In this document: positions 24,103 to 34,072 of the stretch, piece after piece
Layout: each line of letters opens with the position of its first letter
Position numbering within the stretch: the stretch's first letter is position 1
NCBI RefSeq assembly: GCF_016906535.1
Contig: NC_057382.1
Coordinates: 2,046,001 to 2,110,000 of the forward strand
From: Rhizoctonia solani
Lineage: Eukaryota; Basidiomycota; Agaricomycetes; Cantharellales; Ceratobasidiaceae
Length of the DNA stretch: 64,000 nt
Reading direction: 5' to 3'
Program-made: the position numbers and the translations under genes
Notes under the pieces: model-generated
Database searches by the model: none
What the model was told of the DNA's origin: nothing
What the model saw: only the letters and a program-made list of their open reading frames with translations

Positions 24103-25025
24103 ATGACGACAGTAGAGTCGCTCGAACCGCACATTCTGGCTATCCTGACAGCGCCAGCGGTGGACTTGGATACTGTGTCGGCCAAACGGGTCCGTGCGCA
24201 GCTCAAAGTCAACTTGCCAAAGTTGGAAGACGAGTGGGTGCGGAAGCACAAGGGAGAGATTGATGCTCTGACTGCAACGATCTTTGACCGCGTGAGAGCG
24301 GGGATGGGAGAGGATGAGAAAGAGAAGACTCCATCTCCACCTGCGAGTGTTGCTACAGCTTCTGTTACGGGTAACAAGCGGAAACGAAGTGCGGAGGAAG
24401 AGGCCGATGCAGAGTATGCGAGGAAGCTGGCCAGCGAACTCAATGGGCACAACACCCGTGCTGGGAGCGTTGGAAACAAAAGGGACAAATCAAAGCGAAA
24501 ACAGGCAAAGAGCGCCAAAGAGATTCAGGATTCAGACGACGAGGCCGATGCACCCAAGAAGAAGAAGTCCAAGCCTAAAAAGGCTAAGAAGCAGGATGAC
24601 GGCGATGGCGAGGAGAAGAAAAAAGGGGGTTACCAGAAGGAGTATGCGTTGAGGTATGATTGTCTCGCCTTGCTCTGATCTAACACTCAACTTATTTGGG
24701 CAGTCCTGCGTTGGCTGCGTTTACGGGCGTATCAGCGGTACGTTTTTCAGCTCGTTGGATCGGCTCTTACTAACTCTCAACGCAGCTCTCACGACCCCAA
24801 ATTGTCAAGAGGCTCTGGGACCATATCAAAGCCAACAACCTACAAAACCCGCAAGACAAGCGAGAAATCCTGTGCGACGACCAGATGAAAGGTCTTTTCA
24901 ACGTTGACAAGATCAACATGTTCCAGATGAACAAGGTCATCGGAGCGTAAGTCTCGGGTTTGCTCCTAACTCTGTTTGTACTAACACTTTTGCGTAGACA
25001 CATTGTTGGCGACGCACCACAGTGA
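24103..25025 (+). CDS. DEK_C and SWIB/MDM2 domain protein (Tri1/UAF30-like)
   Basis: Nuclear chromatin-associated protein. Four exons (24103-24653, 24704-24737, 24786-24946, 24998-25025) give an intact 257-aa product. Residues 1-65 (SLEPHILAILTAPAVDLDTV, then LPKLEDEWVRKHKGEIDALT) match a DEK C-terminal-type helical domain. Residues 85-180 are low-complexity and rich in Lys, Glu and Asp with likely nuclear localisation signals (NKRKRSAEEE, KKKKSKPKKAKK). Residues about 184-257 are a SWIB domain: FTGVSALSRPQIVKRLWDHI, DKREILCDDQMKGLF and the closing MFQMNKVIGAHI. The same architecture occurs in yeast Tri1 and the rDNA upstream activating factor subunit Uaf30, so a role in chromatin or rDNA transcription is plausible but inferred. 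The last exon adds only nine codons and the stop. Confidence 0.87.
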
Positions 25026-25743
25026 TGTTTCTACATTTTACAGTTTCTCAGACAATGTTGTCTTCTTGCATTTTCGCTCAATTTTGTTGTTGTAATAACC
25101 TGTACCAACAGACAGGTCATCTTGGGATGTTATTTAACTCGCTAAACGAATGTGTATCTTTCGCCTTTTCCTCCACGTTTGGCGTTTCTTCCCTTGCACT
25201 TGTCAACGAGCACTGTCGCGGATACTCGACTAGGAATCAGTCCTTCGAGGATCGACATTTTAAATAAGTCAGGTGATCTAATGGTGGCATAAGGTGCGGT
25301 TATAAAGGGTTACATTTGTAACATGTATTTATAACAACATGTTAACAACACGGCCAGCCAAGGTCATCGGGAGGTGTTAGAAATAATTTGAAATTACTTT
25401 AGCTGAACTGGTAAATAGCTCCAAACTTCTTCCAGTCTCGGGCCCGACTCAGTAGATCTCAATAATTATGCTCTTCCTTCAGTTCAAAAGCCGGGCATTG
25501 GGTGGGTTCAGGCGCTGCCTAAGGGGGGGGGGGGCAAAGACCTCTACATCCCTGACATCTGTGGTTTCGGCCAGGATAGACAGGAGCAGCGTTGACCTGG
25601 ACTCATATTAGATTAATAAAGTTGTATATATTACATTTATCTCCCGAAAGGTAATAACATATGTTAGAAATGGCGTATTAGAAACACGTCATGTGATAAA
25701 ACTTTTTGGAGTTTCTAACCGCACCCTAATCCCAAAGATAAAT
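25026..25743. other. Intergenic with poly-G run
   Basis: Contains the 3' flank of the SWIB gene and a run of about 11 G near 25527-25537. No gene is seen. Confidence 0.45.
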
Positions 25744-27277
25744 ATGGTTGAGAGACAATTTGACATTTTGGTCATTGGGGCCACGGGGTACACGGTATTT
25801 AACCATCGAATCTGAAGCTAAGATCGAATCTAACTGCCACATTCATACAGGGTCGATTAATCATTGAATACCTGGCCAACCACTCTCGTGCATCATCACT
25901 GCGTATCGCACTTGGTGGTCGTACGATCTCCAAAGTTCAGGAACTTGCAAGAAAGTATCAAAATATCGATGCTGTTTATCTAGATGTGCAAAGAGCGGAC
26001 TGTGGGGAAGCAATCGCCAAGACTCGAGTGGTTATAAATATTGCGGGGCCGTACTGGACGAGGGGATCAGTAGTGGTTCGGTAAGCCCCTGTTCCAAGTC
26101 ACAACCGGATCGACATTCGATGGTATTATAGGGCATGTGCGAGGAACGGTGTGCATTATTTAGATCTGACGGGTGAAGCCCCGTGGGTCGCAAAGATTAT
26201 TGAAGAGTAGGTCGTTTTAGTTGTTCGTCTTGGTATTTATCTTAACTGTGGGATTGAAGGTACGATTACCTAGCGCATAAGAATAGAGCGTGTATTGTCC
26301 TTGCTCGGGTACGATTCTATCCCGTCTGATATTGCCGCGTATCTGTCTTGCAGACGCTAGAGAGACAGCTAAGCGGGAAAAGTACGTATCTTCCTATTCG
26401 AGTAATAGCATTCTCTCAGGTCCGTTTAGGAATTGAACATATTTCCTCTACTGCGGCGCATATTTGACGGCGGAGTGTCCGGAGGTACGGCTGCCACTTT
26501 ATTCAGCTTTTCGAGGAAGTTCCGAGGGAGTACAGGCTAAAAGGAGTTGGATGGGGGTTGAGCCCAGGTATATCCAGCTCTTATCCTATTCGCCATTACT
26601 GATATCTGTAAAGTATCCCCGCCCCCTGGGTACCAGCCGTACCAAAAATCCTTTACTCCCTCCCTTATGTGAAACCCACCATCTGGGGGGTACTTTTTCA
26701 TGAACAGCATCAACGCACCTATCGTCCGCCGCTCATGGGGCCTAAGACCTACACACTCCCACGCTCAGCTGTCCAACATTCTCATACACCGAGTTCATAA
26801 CACCGGTAGCAGTCGGATCAAAGGCGCCTTACTTAGCTTGGGGATAATGAGCGTAATGGCCGGCCTCGCTTCGTCCCTCCGTTCAGGTGGTTCTTGAAGT
26901 GGATGATGCCCAAGAGTGGACAAGGACCAAGTTTGGACCGATTGGATCGGGGAAAGTTTGAGGTTGTTAATATTGCAGAAGGAGGGGAGTTGTTGTCAAG
27001 TCTTGGGCACATGGGGATGGAGATCCTGGATATCGGCTTACTTCCAGTACGTCCTTCTTTATCCATTTCCCATAACAATGCTGAGTCTCTTTTGGATCAA
27101 GTTATGATTGTCGAGAGTGCACTTTTGTTATTAGATCCGAGAATTTGACCGAGATTGGAAGAGAGGGAGGGGTTCTGACCTAGCGTTGCATATGGAGATG
27201 CACTTGTCAAGGTTCTTGAAGGGACGGGAAGGTTTAGGTTCGGGGTAGAGGTCCTTGAGGACAAAAAGACTCGATGA
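25744..27277 (+). pseudogene. Saccharopine-dehydrogenase-like oxidoreductase, broken copy
   Basis: Homologous along its length to the gene at 32473-34072. It starts MVERQFDILVIGATGYTG with the Rossmann glycine motif split by an intron, continues LIIEYLANHSRASSLRIALG, RTISKVQELARKY, TRVVINIAGPYWTRGSVVV and GVHYLDLTGEAPWVAKIIEE, and ends EVLEDKKTR at 27277. After the third exon the frame fails repeatedly. The GYDSIPSD segment near 26305 lacks one G. The GGVSGGTAA / EEVP segment near 26514 has an extra base. A stop interrupts the part after INAPIVRRSWGL, and the ENLTEIG helix is out of phase. Exon order and splice sites are still recognisable, so decay is recent or the consensus is poor here. 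As written it cannot make the enzyme. Confidence 0.7.
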
Positions 27278-27300
27278 GTGGTAGCATGAGGTCGGCGTGA

Positions 27301-28210
27301 AACTCCTTAAAAAAGGGCTATTGCAGATCACATATACATAGCAAGTGTGATGCACCATTCTCTTCTAATCGCTTTGTTGCTGTAAAATGTGATCGTACGT
27401 TTACTGAGGCCTGGAAATTTTGAGAATGACCCAAACTGGCAACAAGCGTAGAATTCTAATTCAGTTTCCGGCGCATGAATCGCTCTTTTAGGCATCTCGA
27501 AATTAAAGATATTACACTGCATTTGCTGCTTGTGCCTATTGGTACTCGCACATTGGGGCTCGCGCGAGGACAGTAAGAGAACCCTGTCTACATTGTCACG
27601 TTACACGATAAGAGACGCATGGATATGATTTGTGAGCAAGGATCATACGCAATCTCTAGTACCGTTGGAGTTTGGGATGCGGTCCAGGTTTTATCAGAGC
27701 ATGGATTTCTTAGTTGAATACTCACTCATGTGCTACGGCCTATAAGTCTAGTATTCATTTTATGCAACTCCTTAAAAAAGGGCTATTGCAGATCACATAT
27801 ATACATAGCAAGTGTGATGCACCATTCTCTTCTAATCGCTTTGTTGCTGTAAAAATGTGATCGTACGTTTTACTGAGGCCTGGAAATTTTGAGAATGACC
27901 CAAACTGGCAACAAGCGTGTAGAATTCTAATTCAGTTCTCCGGCGCATGAATCGCTCTTTTAGGCATCTCGAAATTAAAGATATTACACTGCATTTGCTG
28001 CTTGTGCCTATTGTACTCAGCACATTGGGCTCGCGCGAGGACAGTAAGAGAACCCTGTCTACATTGTCACGTTAACATCGATAAGAGACGCATGGATATG
28101 ATTTGTGAGCAAGGATCATACGCAATCTCTAGTACCGTTGGAGTTTGGGATGCGGTCCAGGTTTTATCAGAGCATGGATTTCTTAGTTGAATACTCACTC
28201 ATGTGCTACG
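27301..28210. repeat. Tandem duplication, two ~440-bp units
   Basis: Unit A 27301-27737 and unit B 27766-28210, same orientation, separated by 28 bp. Both run from AACTCCTTAAAAAAGGGC to CTCACTCATGTGCTACG. Aligned by eye they differ at about ten places, and every difference is a gain or loss of one or two bases; I found no substitution. There is no coding evidence inside. Confidence 0.85.
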
Positions 28211-28601
28211 AGGAAGCCGTGGGAAAGCTGACTCAGCACAGAGACATTTTTGACAGCGACTAGGGTCCACCACGGTTTAAGCGCGAACCAGGAAAACACA
28301 CCGCCCACCGTCCCACCCGGAGGTACGACGGGTCGTAAAGCTCGTATTGATAACACAGATTCGAACATTAAGGCAGGGAAGTCAGTTACTCGACTTTTTC
28401 TATTACATAGTTTGTACCTCAGACTGAATACATACATATGACTGAGCGCCAAGGGCTGCTGAGTGACCGATAAACAGAAATAAAAGTCAAGGGTTGATCG
28501 AATTAGGAGCCCACAAGATGGTATGAGGTGCGGACAAACTCAAGCACATTAGGTCCATATGCATAGTGACCTTGCAACGCCGCGTAAATATACAAAAAGA
28601 G

Positions 28602-28686
28602 TGGACAAGCCCGAATTCGAATCGAGGACCTCTCGCACACACTAATTGATGCTAAGCGAGCGCGCTACCAACTGCGCTACATGCCC
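28602..28686 (-). tRNA. tRNA-Ala (AGC) with a 12-nt intron
   Basis: Minus-strand cloverleaf. Acceptor GGGCATG against CTTGTCC plus discriminator A (one T-T mismatch); D arm GCGC-AGTTGGTA-GCGC; anticodon stem CTCGC/GCGAG with loop reading TTAGCA; T arm CTCGA-TTCGAAT-TCGGG. The extra 12 nt at 28638-28649, one base 3' of the anticodon, sit exactly where nuclear tRNA introns occur. Mature length would be 73 nt. Confidence 0.88.
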
Positions 28687-29073
28687 TTTCACGTGCTCGA
28701 TATGATGTCTCCAAGCGAGCGGGCCGCGGAAGAGGCGGTAAGAACCATAGTTTGGTAATAGCGAGGGCAATGATCGAGAAGCAATTGCAATGCAAGGGAG
28801 GTGATAGGCGATCTCAGTACACGAATGAAAAAGAAAACCTTCGAAGGAAAACCTCCTGGTCTGGTACAATATATGCAATATATGCGCTAAATATACCATA
28901 TTTCAACTCACAATGCATAACTCCAGGAGAACTTGCAAGAGGCAAAGGGGATTCAAAAATGACTATATGCTTATTCATGAAGCCCGAGAAACATTGAAAG
29001 GAGAGCATAGATCGAGCTCGAGTACGCCGATACAACCTTCCTGCCCACGAGGTGATCTACTGTCAGACCCTGG

Positions 29074-29085
29074 TGGTATCAGAGC
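29074..29085 (+). other. Primer-binding-site-like 12-mer
   Basis: TGGTATCAGAGC equals the 12-mer used as minus-strand primer-binding site by many plant LTR retrotransposons (complement of an initiator tRNA-Met 3' end). It lies about 390 bp from a tRNA gene, a usual insertion zone. I see no paired LTRs and no gag/pol, so this may be chance. Confidence 0.25.
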
Positions 29086-29754
29086 ACATAACTATAGCAA
29101 TAGTAAGCGCTATCTATGCCATGCTTGGGCAAAGCCATTATATATAATGCATCATATGTATGGTTTCGTCATTTGTGCCCTCTGCCTAGTATTGATGCCA
29201 TCGGTAGATAGTAACAGACCCTACCAATCTCCAGCCCTGTTAGGTGTGCGGCGCGCTAGCGCCGTCACGTGATCGGGTGGTCCTCGACGGCGAGGCTTTC
29301 CACCCCTATCCTATTCAGGGAGTTATATATTCCTGTATCGGCTACTCTGTCCCTGTACGTTCGTCTCCCATCGTACCGAGGCCTCCCGTGCAGGTTAGAC
29401 ATCTGACAAGCTCTGTCTTGGATCTGATCTCCGATACATTTAGCGCGCCCACGAGATTATTCATCGACATTGATTTATGGATCTGAGTGCGTTCATGGAC
29501 TATATCATATCATCATACTATCCATCAGGCTTGCGAAGAAAATCTGAGTTTGTCAGACAGCCGATGGATGCGGATATAAGTGACAATTATCTGATCTGAA
29601 GCTAGCTGTCGACACGTGCAATCATAAGGGATTAACCCCGCCTCATTCAACCTTGACTTGCTCATAGACCCAATAGGAAAATCTAATCATAAGTCTATGA
29701 TGTACAGGACAACAGTGAATCCTATAAAACCATGAATTCGTTAGGCGTCCCGCA

Positions 29755-31513
29755 TTACGTTGGAGCACAAGGGGCGTCAAATTCGGCTGGATTCTCAAAT
29801 ACAACGAGTTTCAGAGCTGTTTCTTGGGTCCAAATGAACCAAGGTCTTGCCCTTGTTGCCCTGATAGAGTGGCCAGCCGTACTTAATCAAACCTTGCTCA
29901 GGGTCCTTAGTAAACGCCGCCAAAGCCCTTGCATGTGCGCAGACTGTTTCTTCTGCCCGGCAGTAGCCGTCTCCTGAGCCCTGGAATCGTGTTAACTGAG
30001 CCAAACCACATAGGTAGATCCGAGGTATGATAACTGCGAATAAAGGGGTAGGGGGTAAGGTTAGGGTAGATGCCAGAGTAGCGGTATCGGAAAGTTCTGA
30101 GCCCAGCGTCAACACGGAGCCTGTAGTCAAGTGACGATCAATATGGAACAACGAAATGAAGTGCATGTAGAGGCTTACGGGCCTCTTTCGCTGCGGGACA
30201 GACCAGGAGAAAATGGCCGAATGCATCCGAAGTAGCCTGGTCTATGCCGCTAGGACTGGACGGAATGAGCGAGTCAGCTTCGTTGTCGAGCTGGCCGTTA
30301 AATTGAGGGATTTTTGCGAGCTTTCCAGCTGCAATCCTAGCAGGGATGTCGCTGAACGCAGTAATACCGTCCGCGACAATACGGAAAAAGTAGCTCTTTT
30401 CAGGGTGGCCAGCGATATAATCTGTGAGTGTCTTCCAGGGTACATTCTGCATGCATTCGAAGATCTGCTTGTCGCTCGTGTTTCCTGGTGCACATCCCAC
30501 TACGCTGGCGAGATCGGTGAAATTCCCTTGCGCGAATTCGGCATGATTATAGTGGTATCAGGTATGAGATGGACGCGCTGATTTCACCAATCCCAGTAAC
30601 AATCGGGTTTTTCGGGTATGCAAACGGAAGGTAGCCCGCAACTGATTGAACCAGCGCTCTGGCCAAACGCGATCATACGCTTGGGATCACCTCCGAATGC
30701 TGCTATATTCTTTTTGCAACCACTCAATAGCGAAGCGCTGATCCAGAAGCCCGACATTGGCTGCCCCGCCCTTGGAAGCCAAGTATGGGGAGTTTGGATT
30801 GCCAAATATTGTCACGCGGTAGTTAAGTTCAGCCACTATGATCTGTTCCAATGATCCAGTTAGTACCAGTTCTGATGTAGGGTGAGTAATACTTATGCTC
30901 ACATCCTGGTTTTCGACCAGGTTAGTGCCTCGTATACAGGGATTGATGTCCCGCCCTGGTCGAATGAACCTCCGTATATGTAAATACTCATGGCAAGAGC
31001 TGACCTTTCTTGAGACGAGAAGTACTTGGGGCCCAAATGTTGATGGACAAGCAATCTTCATCGATCCCAGCAATAGGAAAGTACGGCAGGTAGGAGAATA
31101 TACTCGTAAAGACGAGAAGTACTTGGGGCCCAAATGTTGATGGACAAGCAATCTTCATCGATCCCAGCAATAGGAAAGTACGGCAGGTAGGAGAATATAC
31201 TCGTAATGTTGGGATACAGGCCAGGACATAAAGGTGGCCAAGACGTTGCCTCAATCACTTTAGAAGACGTTCACGTTTTTGAGGTGGCAGAAACCTCAAG
31301 GGACCAGTGGGTGCGGCAGCATAGGGTATGCCCAAAATGTGCGTACAGTGTGGGCAGTGTTGTTATGAAATCCCTGAACTTTCCCAGACGCTGTGTCGAC
31401 AAGTAGCCCGTCAGATAATGCGGACGTGCCGTGTACCGAAAGCGTAGCAGCAGTAATCAGGGGACGCAGACTAAGAGGAAAGCAGGTGCGCGTTGCCGGA
31501 AGAACATCTTCAT
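29755..31513 (-). pseudogene. Secreted type-B carboxylesterase, multiply frame-broken
   Basis: Alpha/beta-hydrolase of the carboxylesterase/lipase type. The start at 31513 gives MKMFFRQRAPAFLLVCV plus a hydrophobic stretch, a likely signal peptide. Then come LLVDTASGKVQGF, FLGIPYAAAPTGPLRF, GIDEDCLSINIWAP (the usual EDCL motif), LNYRVTIFGNPNSPYLASKG, LLDQRFAIEWLQ, the nucleophile elbow FGQSAG (GQSAG in place of the common GESAG) near 30665, and a C-terminal part ending PAEFDAPCAPT at 29755. The frame is lost at about 31470 (C run), 31340 (T run), 31263, 30713 (extra G), 30640 and 29808. A 97-bp tandem duplication (31014-31207), not a multiple of three, lies in the EDCL exon. The broken gene would be inactive as written. 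True pseudogene or poor consensus are both possible. Confidence 0.7.
31014..31207. repeat. 97-bp perfect tandem duplication inside the esterase
   Basis: Unit 31014-31110 is repeated at 31111-31207 with at most one difference at the last base. It duplicates the EDCLSINIWAP exon on the minus strand and its upstream 3' splice region, and its length breaks the frame. Confidence 0.9.
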
Positions 31514-32472
31514 AAGAAGGGAGGGGGGACTAACACCTGATGGATATATTTTATCAGAGATGGTCCAGTATTTATAGTAAGAGCCCACGATAATGCAAAG
31601 ATCAATGGCGTGCTGATACAAAGTTGAAACCCTAGATGCTTGATCCAAGATAGCAACCACCTGTATAGAAACATAATGGGTGTCTCGAGGGATAACATGA
31701 AAGAAGGCCGTGATGTCCGAGTCGTGCCTTTCTTGTACGATATATTAGCTATTCGGCGACCGGACTATCCACGCGAAAGCATGGAATGACAACCCAGCTC
31801 CGACTGGCGATCTCGTGAACGATCATTCAGAGTCAGTGCACCCACAATTTCGCCGATCGATTTAGCTCGTCAGCCTCCCGTCCCTCGAGGGCTCATATAA
31901 TTGAGGAGCAAGAGTATCGGAGCGCTCATTAAGAGAAGGAGTAGTTTCCGCACTTCATCGCTCTTGGCACTCGGGAGTATCGGAAGCGCCCTTCCGAAGG
32001 AGCGGTTTTCGCGTTGAGGTTTTATTTAATTTTGATAGAAACGAGCTCGATAAGGTCTATTTTGACGTTGCGCTTATAACGCAATAAGACGCGGGTAGTT
32101 AAGAGTTGTTGATTTAGTTTCGTCGCTCAGGTCTGACAGTCCACCGCACGGATAATAGTCTTACGCATAAATAGCTCATTCTTTTATATCATGATCGAAC
32201 AGACGGAAGCTTCAAGATATGAATAATCACTTGGTCTATTAATAATATCTTATCCTAGTTCCACTCACACTATATCGCTGGTTTTCGTTCATGAGTTTTA
32301 TGAGTGAGTATACCTTACGTCATCACTAGAGTTTTGGGTGATCAGTATTTCCAACTAGCACGTGATGTATTAAAAAAAACAACTAGCACGTGATCCTCTG
32401 ATACCATTTCACGTGCCAGTAGATGTGACGTCTTCATCTTCTATTCCTTCTTGTTCTTTACCTAAATCCAAC
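31514..32472. other. Intergenic
   Basis: Divergent promoters of the esterase (left) and the saccharopine-dehydrogenase-like gene (right). Near 32357-32396 the 13-mer AACTAGCACGTGA occurs twice about 30 bp apart, each with a CACGTG palindrome; a third CACGTG follows near 32410, within 65 bp of the right-hand gene's ATG, possible basic-leucine-zipper or bHLH sites. Confidence 0.4.
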
Positions 32473-34072
32473 ATGTCCGAGCGAGAGTATGACATTTTAA
32501 TCATTGGTGCTACAGGATACACTGTAGGACGCTTCAGTTAACCACTAACAGCATACTCAATATAAGGCTTTTACACAGGGCCAACTCGTGATTGAGTATC
32601 TTGCGAACCATTCACGCGCCTCTTCGCTTCGTATTGCACTTGGTGGTCGTACGATCTCCAAAGTTCAGGAGCTTGCAGCCAAGTACAAGAATGTTAGGGC
32701 TGTATATGTCGACGTAAGCAATCAGGAGCTTGCAGCCAAGTACAAGAATGTTAGGGCTGTATATGTCGACGTAAGCAAAGAGCCAAGTGTGGAAGAGGCA
32801 GTCGCCAAGACTCGGGTGGTTATAAATATTGCTGGGCCATATTGGACGAGGGGCTCTGTGGTCGTCAAGTATGTGCTTAACTACATCCATGAGTAAGCTC
32901 TGCTAATTATATGTAGGGCTTGTGCGAGGAACGGTGCACATTATGTGGACTTGACTGGGGAAGCACCATGGGTTGCAAAGATTATTGAACAGTGCGTCAT
33001 CAACTACGTATTGAAAGCGGCGTCTAATCATATGGTTGAAGGTACGATTATCTTGCACACAAGAACAAGGCATGCATTCCTTGCTCGGGGTATGATTCGA
33101 TTCCATCCGACCTTGCGGCCCATCTTGCGCTTCGGACATTGGAAAAGCAGTTGGGCGGAAGGAGTAAGTAGTATGTTAGTGAAACAAACAGAGTTAATAA
33201 CCAGTTTACAGTACCCCTGCATATCAGCTCAACTGCTGCACATACAGGGAATGGGGGAGTATCTGGAGGAACTGCGGCGTCACTTATGAGTGCTTTTGAA
33301 GAAGTCCCCAGGGAACAGATGGCCAAAGGTCTTGGCTGGGAGCTGAGTCCTAGTGCGTTTCAGCCCTTCACTTTTGCTCGATATTAACTCGGGTACCCGC
33401 AGTCCCGGCGCCCCCGGATTCTCAGTTCTCCCGAGAATATTATATTCTCTCCCGCACATTACGCCCAAGATTTGGGGCGGATACTTTGTTATGAGCACTA
33501 TTAACGCATCCATCGTTCGCCGATCCTGGGGTCTACGATACTACCGAGCCCCCGAGGCCAAACGTCCAACGTTTTCGTACACAGAATTTACAACCATCAA
33601 TGGCAGTCCGTTTTGGGGAATATTGATCAGTCTGACGGTGTTCATTTTTGGAGCAGCGATGGCTCTACTTCCTCCTTTCCGGTGGCTAGTTAAGAACGTA
33701 TTGCCAAAAAGTGGAGAAGGCCCGTCCCCTGATAAGTTGGACAAGGGATACTTTGGAGTTGTGAATGTTGCCGAGGGGGGAGATGTCGTGGTAAAAGCGA
33801 CTCTTGATGGGGATGGGGATCCTGGGTACAGACTTACCTCTAGTACGTCGTTTTATTTCTTGATTGAGTAGCATTCTGACTTTTTTGTAATAGTTATGAT
33901 TGTGGAAAGTGCTCTGCTGTTGTTAGACTCTGAGAACTTGACGGAGATTGGAAAGGAAGGAGGGGTTTTGACGCCTAGCGTTGCATACGGCGATGCGCTT
34001 CTCAAGGCGCTGGAAGGGACTGGAAGGTTTAAGATTGGAGTGGAAGTTCTCGAAGACAAAAAGACGCGCTGA
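32473..34072 (+). CDS. Saccharopine-dehydrogenase-like oxidoreductase (trans-acting enoyl-reductase type)
   Basis: NAD(P)-binding oxidoreductase of the SCCPDH/trans-enoyl-reductase family; substrate unknown. Exons 32473-32523, 32579-32868, 32917-32991, 33042-33163, 33212-33352, 33403-33842 and 33894-34072. MSEREYDILIIGATGYTG carries the Rossmann glycine motif. Then RTISKVQELAAKY, RVVINIAGPYWTRGSVVV, HYVDLTGEAPWVAKIIEQ, IPCSGYDSIPSDLAAH, GNGGVSGGTAASLMSAFEEV, and a membrane helix (FWGILISLTVFIFGAAMALL) near residue 290. Two oddities: 19 residues (QELAAKYKNVRAVYVDVSN) are exactly duplicated at about 32667-32780, and the exon at 33403 is one base short (GG at 33416-33417 where GGG is needed). 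With that base the sum is 1299 nt, 432 aa. The broken paralogue at 25744-27277 has a single copy of the 19-residue block. Confidence 0.68.
32667..32780 (+). repeat. 57-bp in-frame tandem duplication
   Basis: Two adjacent identical 57-bp units within exon 2 of the saccharopine-dehydrogenase-like gene, encoding the same 19 residues twice. It keeps the frame but inserts an extra strand-helix unit in the nucleotide-binding fold. Confidence 0.92.

Larger units (their letters stand above)
28211..29754. other. Intergenic with tRNA-Ala and PBS-like motif
   Basis: Holds the tRNA-Ala at 28602-28686 and a 12-mer at 29074-29085 matching a retroelement primer-binding site. The remaining sequence shows no supported gene. 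Confidence 0.4.

Noticed and set aside
22500..24518. Long minus-strand frames around 22.5-24.5 kb
   Set aside because: They are mirror frames of the acidic orphan and the SWIB gene, whose Ser/Lys/Glu-rich codons leave the opposite strand open.
30050..30080. GGTTAGGGTA, telomere-like
   Set aside because: Only one imperfect unit; no array, and it lies next to the coding part of the esterase.
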